Positions 1 to 22,189 of a DNA stretch of 64,000 nt are shown here, in pieces (within the stretch, counting starts at the first letter, position 1; each line of letters begins with the position of its first letter). Source of the DNA: Trichostrongylus colubriformis (taxonomy: Eukaryota; Nematoda; Chromadorea; Rhabditida; Trichostrongylidae); the NCBI GenBank assembly GCA_963978905.1, contig OZ022258.1, positions 26,292,716-26,356,715 on the forward strand, given 5' to 3'. The position numbers and the translations under genes are program-made. The notes under the pieces were generated by a model. The model was not told the DNA's origin and did no database searches. It saw only the letters and a list, made by a program, of their open reading frames with translations.

Positions 1-39
1 CAATACAAGGCGAGCGACGGTAGTGCAAGTATTACAATT
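1..39 (+). repeat. 3' end of the 5' LTR (truncated by window edge)
   Basis: Bases 1-39 are the same as 10099-10137 except position 4 (T here, C in the 3' LTR). The match stops where the primer-binding site begins, which marks the LTR/internal boundary at about 36-39. Confidence 0.93.
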
Positions 40-50
40 TGGTGCATCGG
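40..50 (+). promoter_or_regulatory. Primer-binding site, tRNA-Gly type
   Basis: TGGTGCATCGG directly follows the LTR. It equals TGG (complement of the CCA tail) followed by the complement of a metazoan tRNA-Gly(GCC) 3' end (…CCGATGCA). After 11 matching bases the sequence diverges (TC instead of CC). The tRNA identity comes from recalled tRNA-Gly sequence, not a search. Confidence 0.75.
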
Positions 51-305
51 TCAAAAGGATCAGGTCGGTTAATTTCGTTAAGGATGGTCCAAAATCAAGT
101 GCGGATTTTCTTCGAATTTTCTCAGTATTGGACTACCGCACTCAACCATTTTGCCAATAACGGTTTTTGCTTCTTTCTTTTCAATTATTGGCTTGTTTTC
201 AATACATCAGTGTACTTCTCAAATTTTTCTCTCATTCTCTTACTATGGCCTCTCAGCTCATAGTTCGTAAGCGGTTACTTTCAACGTTCACCAATAAGTT
301 AGCAC
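51..305 (+). other. Retrotransposon leader between primer site and gag
   Basis: About 250 bp with no convincing protein. An open frame at 39-263 is AT-rich, overlaps the primer site and has no family features, so it is treated as leader. Confidence 0.5.
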
Positions 306-1061
306 ATAGTGGAAAACATTAAGGGAGAAAACATAGCAGAGTCCCCCGACCCTACTGGACGTGAAGAACTGGCTCGGGACATTAGCCAATTAGAGGAAAG
401 CATTGGTGCGATAGAGTCAATATCAGGAAAAGTGGAAAAGGTTCTTTTCGACCTAGCCACAGCAGTCGACAGCACTGATGGGGAAGAACCAGAGGACTAC
501 GAAGGTTACTCGGGAAAGGCGGAAACGGCTTTGTCCAAGGCCTTTAATCAGATCATTGTGCTTCAAGCCCGCCTGAGAGCTTTGTCAGCAATACCGCCAC
601 ATAGCGATCGATCGGTTCCAATGGGTTCACCACAACATGCGATTGAGTCTCCGGCAGCTCTGATGACTCATGCGCAGACAAGGGCAATGGAACTACCCCC
701 GCTACCCATTCCAGTGTTCGCAGGGAACTTGTGGGAATGGGACAATTTCTGGGATATGTTTAACCAGAACCTTCATTCACGGGACTTACCGGAGATGGTT
801 AAATACAATTACGTACTGGATGCTTTGAAAGGAGAGGCTAGGGAATGCCTAACGAAATTCAGGGTTACGAAAGAAAACTATTCTAAGGCAATAGCATGTC
901 TCCTTAATAAATACAATAACAAAGAAAAGTTTGGATCAATTAATGGAGCGTCTAGAAGGGTGTGTATTGCAAAGCCCATCAATAAAGGATCAGCGCTCAT
1001 CGTTAGAGCAACTCCAGGTTATTACGACCCAATTAGAGGAAAAAGGAGAAGATATCAATAG
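306..1061 (+). pseudogene. gag: gag polyprotein N-terminal part (DUF1759-like)
   Basis: Structural protein of the BEL/Pao element, which would form the cytoplasmic capsid-like particle. The first ~100 residues are acidic and predicted coiled-coil. Then a segment beginning LPPLPIPVFAGN, with EWDNFW about 10 residues on, followed by a conserved YNYVLDALKGEA block: the hallmark of the gag domain named DUF1759 in Pfam. No ATG opens the frame. It follows an in-frame stop at 300-302 and reads ATA GTG GAA, so the start codon may have mutated. The frame fails near 1050, where the nucleocapsid part should continue. Confidence 0.85.
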
Positions 1062-1064
1062 TTC

Positions 1065-1503
1065 ATGATTGGTCAAAAATACTTGCCAAATTCCCCGACT
1101 CTACTAAAAGGAAGGTTATCGCTAAGCGGATGGGACAGGCCGACACGCCCTTCACGATGGCTACGCTCATCAAATTTATGGATGAAGTTTTATCCACTGA
1201 GGAAATGTTCCTACAATTTGCGGACAAGAACCCGCTCAAATCAAAAGGGCGCAATTTTAACGGAAAGATACGACAATATCTTGCAATATTAGCAAAGTGT
1301 ATGTATTGTGGGGAGAGCCATCCATCCAACACTTGCACAACCTATGCTACGCCTCAAGATAGGTCGTCGTATCTGCGGCAAAATAAGCTCTGCTTATATG
1401 AAAAAAGGCTAATCACACCGCACAACAATGTAGAGGAAGACCCTATTTCAATTGCGGAGGCCCCCATCTTACGTCATGTTGTTTCAAACCCAAAAAGTTG
1501 GTA
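1065..1503 (+). pseudogene. gag: gag C-terminal nucleocapsid part, frameshifted
   Basis: Continuation of gag in other frames. A CCHC-type zinc knuckle (CMYCGESHPSNTC) is encoded near 1300-1340. A second Cys/His cluster (NCGGPHLTSCC) near 1450-1485 lies in a different frame, so at least one frameshift separates them. Zinc knuckles of this kind bind the element's RNA. The breaks mean no complete Gag is made. Confidence 0.7.
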
Positions 1504-1624
1504 GCTAGACCATCGCGCAAGACAGGAGTCCAGTAAAAGGTAAGAGCGAAGAGGGCACTTTAAAAGCGATGGAGCACCCCAAGAAAGAACCACTAAGGGA
1601 TCACCACGCAAAATTCGCTCCAAT

Positions 1625-2166
1625 ATGGTGATCACCCAAGACGCGGAAGATGGTGCCATGTGTGAGGTGCCACCTTTGTCAGCCCAGAACGTGACGAATA
1701 CGCAGAGCTTGCATCATCCCTGTTTGCCCACGGGAGAGGTAACAGTGCTAGCACCGGAAACAAAGAGTCTCATCAAAGTAAACGTCCTTTTAGATACCGG
1801 AGCGGAGGCGTCTTTTATAGATAGCGAACTAGCAGTGAAGCTGGGCTTACCTGTTTTGGAATATAGGAACATCAGATTGAACACCTTCGGTACTAAGGAA
1901 ATACTGGAAAGAAGATGTCAAAAAGTGCGTGTGGATGTGTGGGACCAAGATGGGAATCCCCACTCACTAGAATTGCTTACGCACAATATTTTGACTCATA
2001 CGCGCTTCCGCACCTCTCAGCTCAAGATCAGGATTTTCTGCGCACTCTCAAGTTACCTATAAGTCTCAGACAAGGGAAGCAAGTCATCCAGCCACCCATT
2101 TTATTAGGGTGCGACTTGCTGTGGTCATTCGTGCGGAATGACATACCTCCACTGCTGCTTCCATAG
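1625..2166 (+). pseudogene. Retroviral-type aspartic protease, frameshifted
   Basis: Pepsin-like protease domain that would cut the Gag-Pol polyprotein. The catalytic motif LLDTGAEASFID is near residues 55-66 of the 1625-2062 frame. The typical C-terminal block (ILLGCDLLW) lies near 2100-2130 in the next frame, so the domain is split by a frameshift near 2030. The frame then ends at 2164-2166. Placement between gag and RT matches BEL/Pao order. Confidence 0.82.
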
Positions 2167-2206
2167 GGGCTACACATTTTACCCACTAAACCCGGTTATC
2201 TGATTT

Positions 2207-2515
2207 GTGGAAAGCCCAACGAGCGAAAAGAGAATCCACTATCTTTCTCAATATCAGGACAGCGATGTGGATCAGTGGGACCAATACTGGTCAATGAACT
2301 CTGTCAAGTTATATATGGTCAGCGAGAGTGATGAAGATATAACGCAGGAAGAAAGGGATCAATGGGAGCAATACTGGTCAATGGATTCAGCTGGCACTGA
2401 AGAATTCCAAGGACCGGAAAAGGAGGCGCAAAATAAACTTGATCAACAAGTTTGGGAGCAATTCAAAAATTCCATCGAAAGACGAGAAGATGGATATTAT
2501 GTGCATTTACCATGA
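2207..2515 (+). pseudogene. Protease-RT linker of pol
   Basis: An acidic 100-residue segment that returns to the same frame as the protease N-terminus and the RT. It holds a short internal duplication (DQWDQYWSMNS and DQWEQYWSMDS) about 40 residues apart, and ends with a RREDGYYVHLP motif typical of the region just before BEL RT. A stop at 2513-2515 separates it from RT. Confidence 0.65.
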
Positions 2516-2566
2516 AAGAGACAGCATCCACCTTCGTCGGATAATCGAGCACTAGCTTACAAACGG

Positions 2567-3601
2567 TTGCTCAATGTGTGGAGCTCACTGAAGAAGAATG
2601 TAGAATTATTGGATCAATATAACAATGTCTTTCAAGATCAACTCAGCCAAGACATTGTGGAACCAGTGGAGGGGAATAATACAGGAGAAATCACCCAAAT
2701 TCATTATATACCACACCAGCCGGTGCTGACTCCACAGAAAAATACAACAAAGCTTCGTATTGTTTTTGACGCTTCAGCCCATTATAAAGGCCGTCCCTCC
2801 TTGAACGACGTCTTACATAGGGGGCCAGTAATACTTCCTTCGTTATATGCTCATCTACTACGCCTACGAGTCGGCAAAATTGCTCTAATTTCGGACGTTG
2901 AAAAGGCGTTTCTCCAAATCCGTTTACACGAAGAGGATCGCGACGTTACTCGTTTCATATGGCTGAAGGATCACAAAAGGCCTCTATCAGCTGACAATAT
3001 CCGGACGCTTCGTTTCACCTGTGTCACTTTCGGTCTAAAATCTTCACCCTTTCTCTTAGCGGGAACCACTCACTATCATTTGGATCGGCACGAAGAAGAG
3101 GATCTGGGATTGGAAATAAAGTCCAATCTTTATGTGGATAACCTCCTCATGACATTTGACTCATGTGAGAAAGCTCAGCTCTTTTACAGTAAGTCCGAAG
3201 CAATATTTAGCGAGTTACGAATGAACCTACGAGAGTTTGTGTCCAATAGCTCATCTGTCATGGACGCAATACTGGGCGTTGACAAGCCTAATAGTCAATG
3301 TCTTAGGGTGCTGGGCATCGCATGGGATTCTCAGGCAGATACTCTAGAAATACGGTGCGCAATAAAGGAGTTTCCAGTAAGCACTAAGCGCACGGTAACC
3401 AGTGGAATAGCTACGGTGTACGATCCAATGGGTTGGTATATACCGCTCCTCCATAAGACAAATGTATTCCTCCAAAACCTAAGGAGAAAACAATATGAAT
3501 GGGATACACCCTTACCGGAGGAAAAGGAGAATGAGTGGAGAAAGGAGAATCTGAACGGTCAGCAAGACCATCCCAAGATTTTTGAGTACGAAAATGACTA
3601 G
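2567..3601 (+). pseudogene. pol: Reverse transcriptase domain of pol
   Basis: RNA-dependent DNA polymerase domain. Visible RT motifs: KLRIVFDAS near residues 62-70; motif A with Asp110 (ISDVEKAFLQI); the FGLKSSPFLL block near 155-164; and the active-site box YVDN at 189-192. Most RTs have YVDD at that box. The Asn form may be normal for nematode BEL elements or may be a loss; this cannot be decided here. An amber codon at 3599-3601 interrupts the frame just before RNase H, which continues in the same frame. Confidence 0.93.
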
Positions 3602-4192
3602 TGTGAGCATAGTGATTTTTCGGACGCGAGCAATACCAGAATGACGGCATGCGCTTATCTTCAGTATTCCGAAGGAGTCCACCTCTTGATGGCAAAATCA
3701 AAACTGGCTTCAATACGTGAAAAGGCTACAATAGCAATCGTGCTGGTAGCTCGTCTTGCTATTGCCATAATCAAGGAGCTGGAATCGGTGCTCACTGTCA
3801 GAGACGTGTATATTCTGTCAGACTCCGAAATCGCGCTATGTTGGGTGAAGAGTTCTCCAGATCGAGAACTGGGAGTTTTCGTCTCCAATAGGATAACAGA
3901 AGTAAGGAGGATAGTGAACTACCTCACACAAGAGCACCGGATCATGCGATTTGGACACGTAGCCACTGAAGAAAACCCAGCGGATTGCGGTACAAGAGGA
4001 CTAACGAAGGACGAGTTCGGACAACATCACTGGTGGACAGGACCGAAGTGGCTTCAAGATAAAGTGACCTCTTGGCCATTACGGGGAACAATATTGGGTT
4101 GCATAACCGACGAACATGAGGACGATTTAGACGATAAAACGGAAATAGTTATATCAGCCGAAACCATAACATATGATCCAGAACTTTTATAG
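3602..4192 (+). pseudogene. pol: RNase H domain of pol (Pao type)
   Basis: Same frame as RT, directly after the amber codon. It starts with the FSDAS motif, where the Asp is expected to be catalytic, then VYILSDSEIALCWVKS with further acidic residues, then the EENPADCGTRG and WWTGPKWL segments typical of BEL/Pao elements. The domain would remove the RNA strand during reverse transcription. It ends at an in-frame TAG at 4190-4192. Confidence 0.88.
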
Positions 4193-4201
4193 CCGGCTCA
4201 G

Positions 4202-4639
4202 GTGCAGAGTTTCACCAAGGCGAAACAAATTATTGCATATGCTCTTCGTTTTGTACGATCAGTCACGAGAGAAGTCAATAGAAGAAGAGCTCACAAAATT
4301 CGGATTACAGTTCCGGACGTGCTCACAACGATACGCCCTTCCTTCCTGAGTGGTTCAGAGATGGAATTGGTGGGCAAGGTCATTGTGAAAGCTCACCAGG
4401 CGTTGCATGTTACGAACAATATCGTGAAAGTTTTGAAAGAACTCAATATACAGCGAGACAATGACGGAATCCTGCGCTGTTACGGACGCCTGGGTCGCGC
4501 ACAGCTCAATTTTGATGCTCAATATCCCATCTTCGTTTTACAGAAAACGCTTTTGGCCGACATTATTGTTCGCGAGATCCACCAGCGAGGTCATACCGGC
4601 ATTAACCATACAGTGAGCCTAGTCAGACAGCACTATTGA
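4202..4639 (+). pseudogene. pol: Integrase N-terminal H2C2 zinc-binding region
   Basis: Integrase N-terminal region in the pol frame. The H-x4-H part (HQRGHTGINHT) is near the end of the segment; the Cys pair would follow near 4690. An in-frame TGA at 4637-4639 falls where the family usually has Trp after Tyr. Reading continues in frame beyond it, so this is a simple nonsense change. Confidence 0.8.
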
Positions 4640-5195
4640 ATCCCCCAACTTCGCTCACAGGTTCAGAAACTGCTCCGTAAAGGTATTGAGTGTCAGGGAT
4701 TCAATAATTTCCCATATCAATATCCGCATCAAGAAGATCTACCAAGGGCGCGAGTGATACAATCTGGGCCTTTCTAGCATGTGGGTCTGGACTATTTCGG
4801 TCCCCTCACAATAAAACGTGAGGATGGAAATCGAGGTAAATGCTACGGCGCCATAATTACGTGTATGGTGACGAGACTCCTACACCTGAATGTTGTATCT
4901 GACCTATCGACGATAGCGTTTACACATGCTACGACGATTTCTTGCTCGCAGAGGTGTTCCGCAGACAATCACTAGCGATAATGCTCCTACCTTCTTGTTA
5001 GGGGAGGAAATACTGGCGGAATGTCTCATAGCCGCGCAAAGGGATCCATCAGTACATAGGGAGCTGAGCAATAAAGGAATCGATTGGAGACATATTACTG
5101 CTTACGCTCCCTGGCAAGGAGGATTTTACGAAAGACTGATTAAGTCAATCAAGCATTCCCTCAATAAAACCCTCGGCAGATCTCTTTACCGTTAG
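4640..5195 (+). pseudogene. pol: Integrase catalytic core, nonsense and frameshift damaged
   Basis: DDE-type integrase core that would insert the cDNA. First Asp in GLDYFGP near 4785; second Asp in ITSDNAPTF near 4970 in another frame; catalytic Glu in PWQGGFYERLIK near 5125. A stop precedes HVGLDYFGP, a frameshift lies near 4930-4950, and the frame stops at 5193-5195. Confidence 0.88.
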
Positions 5196-5990
5196 AAGAG
5201 CTAACTGCAGTGATAATTGAGATTGAAGCCATCCTTAATACGCGCCCACTGACCTGTGAAACAGTAGACCTTGACAGAAGTCAGATAATACGGCCGATAG
5301 ACTTTTTGCAAAGAGACATCTGCCTTGCCTAGCCTATCCAGCATTACCAGATGCAAGGGAATACGAAGATCCGGATTCCACCCAAACAAAGGCTGGCACT
5401 ACAGACGAAAAGTCAAGCTATGGCGGCTCTGGAAACATCATGCAAGATGACGGAGAAGTTCTGGAACGTTTGGCGTGAACAATATTTGACTAGTCTTTGG
5501 GAAAAATATAAGCTCAATGTAGGGCGCAAGAAAGGATGTGTACAACAATCGCGGAAAGGAGCTCTAGTGCTCATATGCGAAACAGCAATACCACGACACT
5601 CGTGGAAAATGGGCATCATCCACGAGGTAAGAGCAAATGCGCATGGACAGTAGAGAAGCCGTCGTACGATTACCTTATCAGCGGCTAATTAGGCGTCCAA
5701 TCAATCTTCTCGTTCCGTTGGAGCTCGAGGATGGCATCAGCGAAAGACGGGATGTAAATACCAATACACGGGAGAAACGTGAAGATCAAGCAACACTTTC
5801 GGATAGAGGCAACCAAGAAGAGCAAGACCCACCAGAACCTCGGTATAATTTGCGATCAAGAAGGAAGGTTAATAACAGTGAGAACACTTTGTCTCAATTC
5901 GGGAATCTCTTCACTCTATCCCTCTTCTCGCAAACCATGCTAACCACTTTATACTTCTTCTATGTGCTTCTACCGTATAAACCCAGGTAA
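5196..5990 (+). pseudogene. pol: Integrase C-terminal domain and pol/env junction
   Basis: After the core, frames at 5351-5653 and 5637-5990 carry the C-terminal domain of BEL integrases, including REAVVRLPYQRLIRRP, then a basic PRYNLRSRRK stretch. The 3' part turns hydrophobic (LFTLSLFSQTMLTTLYFFYV) and may be the signal anchor that starts the envelope reading. Several frame changes are needed, so the stretch is decayed. Confidence 0.65.
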
Positions 5991-6061
5991 ACGTCAGTTC
6001 TGGCCCTAAACGGACAATTCAGTGCGTCCAGGGAGGAGTCACGCTAGAATCAGACGAAGGT

Positions 6062-6780
6062 ATGCCTTACGAAATATGTGGTAATCAGCTCTGTATGATG
6101 GTCATAAACCCGAATATCGTTGAAAACGTAACATTCTCACCAGAGGTAGTATTGCATAGTCACAAGGTTCAGTGGAAGTTCATTCAAAATCACATGACCG
6201 CAACGATCGAGACGAGATGCCCAGCGGCACCATACTGTGACGCAGTGAAATGTATCTTTTGCAGTGCCAATATCTTCAACCCAGAATGTTGGCCGGTCAG
6301 TGCAATACTCGGAGCAGCAGTTTTGCTGTACTTCCTGATCACGGGTTGTTACGTATTACTCTACGTCCCCTTGGTGGTCGGAAAACCCGTTAGGATACTG
6401 GGCAAAATCGTGTGGTATCTGCTACGCATCTGTCTTCTATATACCACGAGAGGCGTTACCCGACGAACCCGTCGTAGAAATCTTGCTGAAATCATAGTTA
6501 TAATACTGATGGTGTGCCAGGGCCAACAACCATGTCAGATGGTGGATGTCTTCAATCACTATTCCACCATCTGTACTAAAACAGCGAAGGAGGCCTGTCA
6601 GGTCCAGCTTTCAGAGCTTCTCAAGGTCATCACCTTCGAGCGAGAAGCGTGTCTATGTCTTTCCTACGATAGCACACCAATACATGAGATACGCTTCCGC
6701 TGGAAAACACTGGTCCTACACTGCGAGAAGGAGACTGACTTTTTTCACGAGAGACACACTGCACCGAATTGTGGATCAAA
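6062..6780 (+). pseudogene. Envelope-like region, Gn-type C-terminus and start of Gc-type part
   Basis: Cysteine-rich membrane glycoprotein region. Residues about 79-107 form a strong transmembrane segment followed by a basic tail (TRRTRRR). A second hydrophobic stretch at 140-152 could be the internal signal sequence before the next subunit. This layout (Gn membrane anchor, cytoplasmic tail, signal, Gc) is that of phlebovirus-type polyproteins captured by nematode BEL elements. The reading frame changes near 6760-6820. This is an old, damaged genomic copy. Confidence 0.72.
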
Positions 6781-7067
6781 AACGCTGTGCACATATGGGA
6801 TCATGCGTGGAACAAAAATGTAGCTCTATCAACGCCTCTAGTTTTATTCCTGAGCTGGAGGAAGGGAATAGATATCCCGGCCACACTGCTTGTGTATCAT
6901 GCGGAGGCCCGGGTTGTGACTGTTTCTTTCACAGCTCTGGCTGTCTGTTTTACCGCATCTATTTGCAATCGGTAGACGATGTAATCTATGAAGTTTTTCA
7001 TTGCAATAGATGGACCAAAACGGCAGAAGTTGAAGTAGTGCACGTAGATAAGAGAAAAATTCAATGA
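6781..7067 (+). pseudogene. Envelope Gc-like N-terminal region with fusion-loop-like Cys/Gly cluster
   Basis: In a different frame from the preceding part, a Cys-rich segment includes a CVSCGGPGCDCF cluster (about 6891-6930) followed by GCLFYR. The spacing resembles the fusion-loop region of phlebovirus G2 class II fusion proteins, which nematode BEL envelopes share. The frame ends at a TGA at 7065-7067. Family assignment is by motif only. Confidence 0.75.
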
Positions 7068-7126
7068 CGACTACATTGAAATAACAACCCAATGTACCCA
7101 ATCACTGGAACAATCTGACACTCACA

Positions 7127-7498
7127 TTGTCATCAGTAGTTCTCCCACCACTTCCTATACTCATTACTCAATTCATTACGGAATCGGTAGGTACCGCTAT
7201 GTGGAAAGCGGGTTCGAAAGCAGCCTTACACTGCACGGATCACGCCAATGCTTGGAATCTTGCATGTCAGGTCATGGACGACTGCATATGCATGCCAGCA
7301 GAAACCAAGGCAAACTGCAGATGCAAGGACTTCCCCATAGGGTCGTGGTTCAATGCTTTGGAAAACCAGTTACCGAAGATTTTACCACAGCTGTCATTTC
7401 AACAGGAAGCGGAGACTGTTTCAGCAAGACTGTTCAGTACGATTATGTCAGAAATCATTCTGAGTTTCCAAGACGCTCTGGTACCCGAAATACTGTGA
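7127..7498 (+). pseudogene. Envelope Gc-like middle region
   Basis: An open frame rich in cysteine (DDCICMPAE, NCRCKDF) that continues the ectodomain of the Gc-like protein. It is separated from the fusion-loop part by a stop and a frame change, and from the distal part by another frame change near 7500. An overlapping frame at 7201-7515 is considered a shadow. Confidence 0.6.
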
Positions 7499-7508
7499 CG
7501 ATATCTGT

Positions 7509-8198
7509 AAGGTAAAGGCTGGTACCATAACAGGATGTTGTAGTTGTGCGAAAGGCGCTCATGTACCAGTGACATGCACCTCGACCAATAGCAAAACGCA
7601 AGCTGAGAACATGCGTGACCAGTTAGCTTTCACAGTACCGTGCACTACTAGGGGGAACGATTCCATTCTGAGATTCAGTTCTTCCGATGCTCGCATTCAC
7701 CTCAAATGCTCCGTGTCATGTGGGAAAACACCAACCATATTCGAAATGGGAAGAGTACTAAAATTCACCGAATCAATATCAGGAGATGTAGAGCAATGGT
7801 TAACGGGAGATTCATCTGATTCCGGCGGTATCGCATTGCCAGACTTTTCCCACATAGTATCAGTATTCGCACAATGGTATAAAACTCTTCTCATAACAAT
7901 CATAGGACTAATTGCTCTCTTGGTATCGACATACCTCATACTGTCCACTTGGGGAGCAAAGATCGCTATATGGATACTGTTGTTACCCCCAAGATCAGTG
8001 GTGGCCTTAGTCAAACTTTTGATACGCTGCTTGAGCCGCTCATTTCGCGCAACAAGTCATAGAGAAAAGGTCAATAAGCGGCAAACAAAACAGCATCGAA
8101 TAGCAAAAATATCTTCATTTAAGTTGATAGGAAGAGATTTTGGGTTTCAGTTGCTTTGTGATCCGGGCGTCAGATGTTTTGTTACAGGACAACCTGCA
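7509..8198 (+). pseudogene. Envelope Gc-like C-terminal region with membrane anchor
   Basis: Open from about 7509. Cysteines are spaced as in the third domain of the ectodomain (CCSCAKGAHVPVTC, later LKCSVSC). A stem follows, then a long hydrophobic anchor near 7881-7950 with a second hydrophobic block just after, then a basic tail. The frame stays open into the next ORF. The last ~50 codons before 8198 may be cytoplasmic tail or may not be translated as envelope. Confidence 0.7.
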
Positions 8199-8201
8199 AT
8201 G
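8186..8201 (+). promoter_or_regulatory. Possible splice acceptor and start codon of the third ORF
   Basis: A pyrimidine-rich TTTTGTTACAG ends at 8187, and an ATG follows at 8199-8201 opening MSEKNALSNDYRF. This arrangement would let the downstream ORF be read from a spliced transcript. It is inference from the motif; a second acceptor-like TTTGGGTTTCAG lies near 8149. Confidence 0.35.
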
Positions 8202-9630
8202 TCAGAGAAAAACGCACTCTCGAACGACTACCGATTCTTCGCGAACCTTCGTGATAGGGCAATGTCGGAGAACGAACTAGAAAAGGAGATGGCCTCAGTA
8301 CTGGACGAGATACACACGCAGATCAAAATAGCGAGGACGCTCGAAACATCGCTGACTCACCATCTTCTGAAGCATGCGTGTACAGACGAAACCGGGGGAG
8401 AACTTGTAGTCATGGCGCATCGTCTTCTCTATACAACCGTCGTGACGAAGGGCAAACTGCAAGGCTCAACGCAAAGACTTATGTCCCTCGACATTATCTA
8501 CGCAATCCTCACGGAGGACGGGCAGTTCTCAAAACGAAGACGTCTGCAGTGGGAGGAAGGATATCAAACTACTCACGATACGAGGGCCAAAGACGTCGCA
8601 ATACTGGCCGATAAAATCTCTTGAAAATGGAGGAGATCATATAGAACCTCGACCGTGACGTGGAACGAGCCACAGAACTGATCCATAAGGAAAAAACAGT
8701 GTTGAAGGGATTAACATTCAACAATTTCAGTAACAACGGTGACGTCAAAGCAACGCTGAAGCGTATGGAGGAGCACCTGGAGAGGATTGAGTCAAGAACG
8801 GAGAGCACCACGACTAACGCCGGCACTCCGCAGTGCAAGCGGAAACACATCGAACACGAGACAGAACTCCATAAAGAAGACAAAGTTCTCTTCGACGACG
8901 AGTATGTGGCCCAGCTTATCCGAGAAAGCGCCGGGGAAGGCGATCGCAACGATCAACCTATCCTCGACCTATCGACCTGCAAGCCTAAGGAGTCGCGTAA
9001 AGAAGAACGGACCTTTTCTCGAAAAGGGAGGCAATAAAGAACAGAGAGATGATCATCAACGAACCAAGAAGAGTGAGGATAAGGAATTACCTCCGGGAGA
9101 GCGGAGCTTCCCTCAAAAGGAAGGCAATAGAGAGCAGAAAGGTAACCATCAGCGAAGCGAAAGGAGGGAGGACAAGGAATCGCGTGAACGCCTACAGCGA
9201 ACACTTGAGGAGTAGTTGTATGATCTTCAGCAAGATGAGGGGAGGTTACCACTGGGATGACTGCCCTGATTACTTAAATCAGCCGACGTTTTGCTCGTTC
9301 TGCAAGATGAGGGATAGTCACTATTCGGATTCGTGCCCTCAGTTCACCAACGGAGAGCAGAGATACAGACTCATAATGCGAGAAGGACGGTGCCCACACT
9401 GCTTGGAAAGATGCAATAATCCGGCTGATTGTCGACGCAGTGACACCGAGTGCTGGTACTGCTTGGTGGTGAGCAGAACTAAGCTGCACTTCCTGATACC
9501 CGACGATGGAGGACAACATCGCGCCCTCTGCCCAGTACCAGATTCCAAGGATCACATCCGAGACGTCATTCGAGAGGTGCGTACCAAGCTTGAGAGGCTA
9601 GATCGAGAAGATCGCCGATCCTCACACTAA
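8199..9630 (+). pseudogene. Third ORF: helical, basic and zinc-knuckle protein, frameshifted
   Basis: Three consecutive frames (8199-8624, about 8626-9037, 9049-9630) look like one protein of roughly 475 residues. The N-terminal part is helical and charged (ELEKEMASVLDEIHTQIK). The middle part is coiled-coil-like (LKRMEEHLERIES). A very basic Lys/Arg/Glu segment near 9000-9200 contains a duplicated block of about 29 residues. The C-terminus has CCHC-type knuckles (CSFCKMRDSHYSDSC, then CPHCLERC and CWYC) followed by LIPDDGGQHRALCP. Proteins with this C-terminus are, as I recall, common in strongylid genomes. Function unknown; nucleic-acid binding or a gag-like role is inferred. At least two frame changes and an in-frame TAG near 8642 break it. 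Confidence 0.75.
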
Positions 9631-9642
9631 GACGCCCGGAAG

Positions 9643-10137
9643 TGTAGCTAGCGCTACTATAGTAGTTAGAGGTTTACTCTTTATTTTTATAGCTGATCTT
9701 CAATTTATAAACTGATCGATTTGATTGCTGATGACTAATTTAGTGCTTTACAGAATGCTTATGCTTCATAGCCACCTGCTTTACGAGGAGCTAGGCGATG
9801 CGAACTGTACTCTCCTTATGTGCCAGCTGCAGAATGCCGACAAAAGGAGGCCTCGGCCGAAGTCAAGGCTCTTCAGCTCTAGCTTCGCTTCTCCCGATCG
9901 ACTACGACTAAGAATTCGTCTCCTGTTGTGGCAATAAAGGATCTCGACTTAGTTCATCTGTTCTCGAGACAACCAGTGTGGCCAAACCTTCAGCCCGCAA
10001 TACAGGAGGTATATTCTAGTGCGTACTGCAGTATCTTTATTCTAATAAATCTTCTGTATTACTTGCTTTAGTACCGTTTACTTGAAAAGCGCGTGGCACA
10101 ACACAAGGCGAGCGACGGTAGTGCAAGTATTACAATT
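9643..10137 (+). repeat. 3' LTR of the BEL/Pao element
   Basis: About 495 bp running from a TGTAGCTAGC start, 12 bp after the third ORF's stop, to the end that matches window bases 1-39. It contains a TATAA at 9706-9710 and AATAAA signals at 9933-9938 and 10044-10049. The exact 5' boundary is inferred from the TG start because the 5' LTR is not in the window; no clean polypurine tract is seen. Confidence 0.8.
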
Positions 10138-10224
10138 GATTGAACCATCACTTGTGCCACGAAACTCATTTCCATATTGAGATGTCACGAGAATATAGTG
10201 CAGAGAAGTTGGACCAGAACTTAC

Positions 10225-22015
<11,791 letters not shown>

Positions 22016-22189
22016 CTGAATAAAAAAACAAATGGGACTGAGGGTCTGAGCTTCTTATATAGGGGAATGATGTTGGTTTCGTCAACTATGCTGCCACCAG
22101 AAATCTCATCTAGCTGACTGCTTGGTGCCAGAAAATTGACAAGCCCACTCGAACTGAGAGTGGCCGCCAAGTGTGCCTCATCGAGTACG

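Larger units (their letters stand above)
1..10137 (+). mobile_element. BEL/Pao LTR retrotransposon with envelope-like region and third ORF
   Basis: This is a nearly full-length BEL/Pao element read left to right. The window opens inside the 5' LTR: bases 1-39 match 10099-10137 with one mismatch. Order: primer site, gag (DUF1759-like domain, then zinc knuckle), retropepsin, RT, Pao-type RNase H, integrase (H2C2, core, C-terminal domain), Gn/Gc-like envelope, zinc-knuckle ORF, 3' LTR. BEL/Pao elements with phlebovirus-type envelopes are known from nematodes (Cer7 and Tas types). Stops and frameshifts occur in every module, so this copy cannot be autonomous. It ends 87 bp from the last kinase exon and lies antisense to that gene. 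Confidence 0.96.

Noticed and set aside
7201..7515. Alternative 104-codon frame in the envelope region
   Set aside because: The overlapping frame at 7127-7498 has the cysteine pattern expected for the ectodomain.
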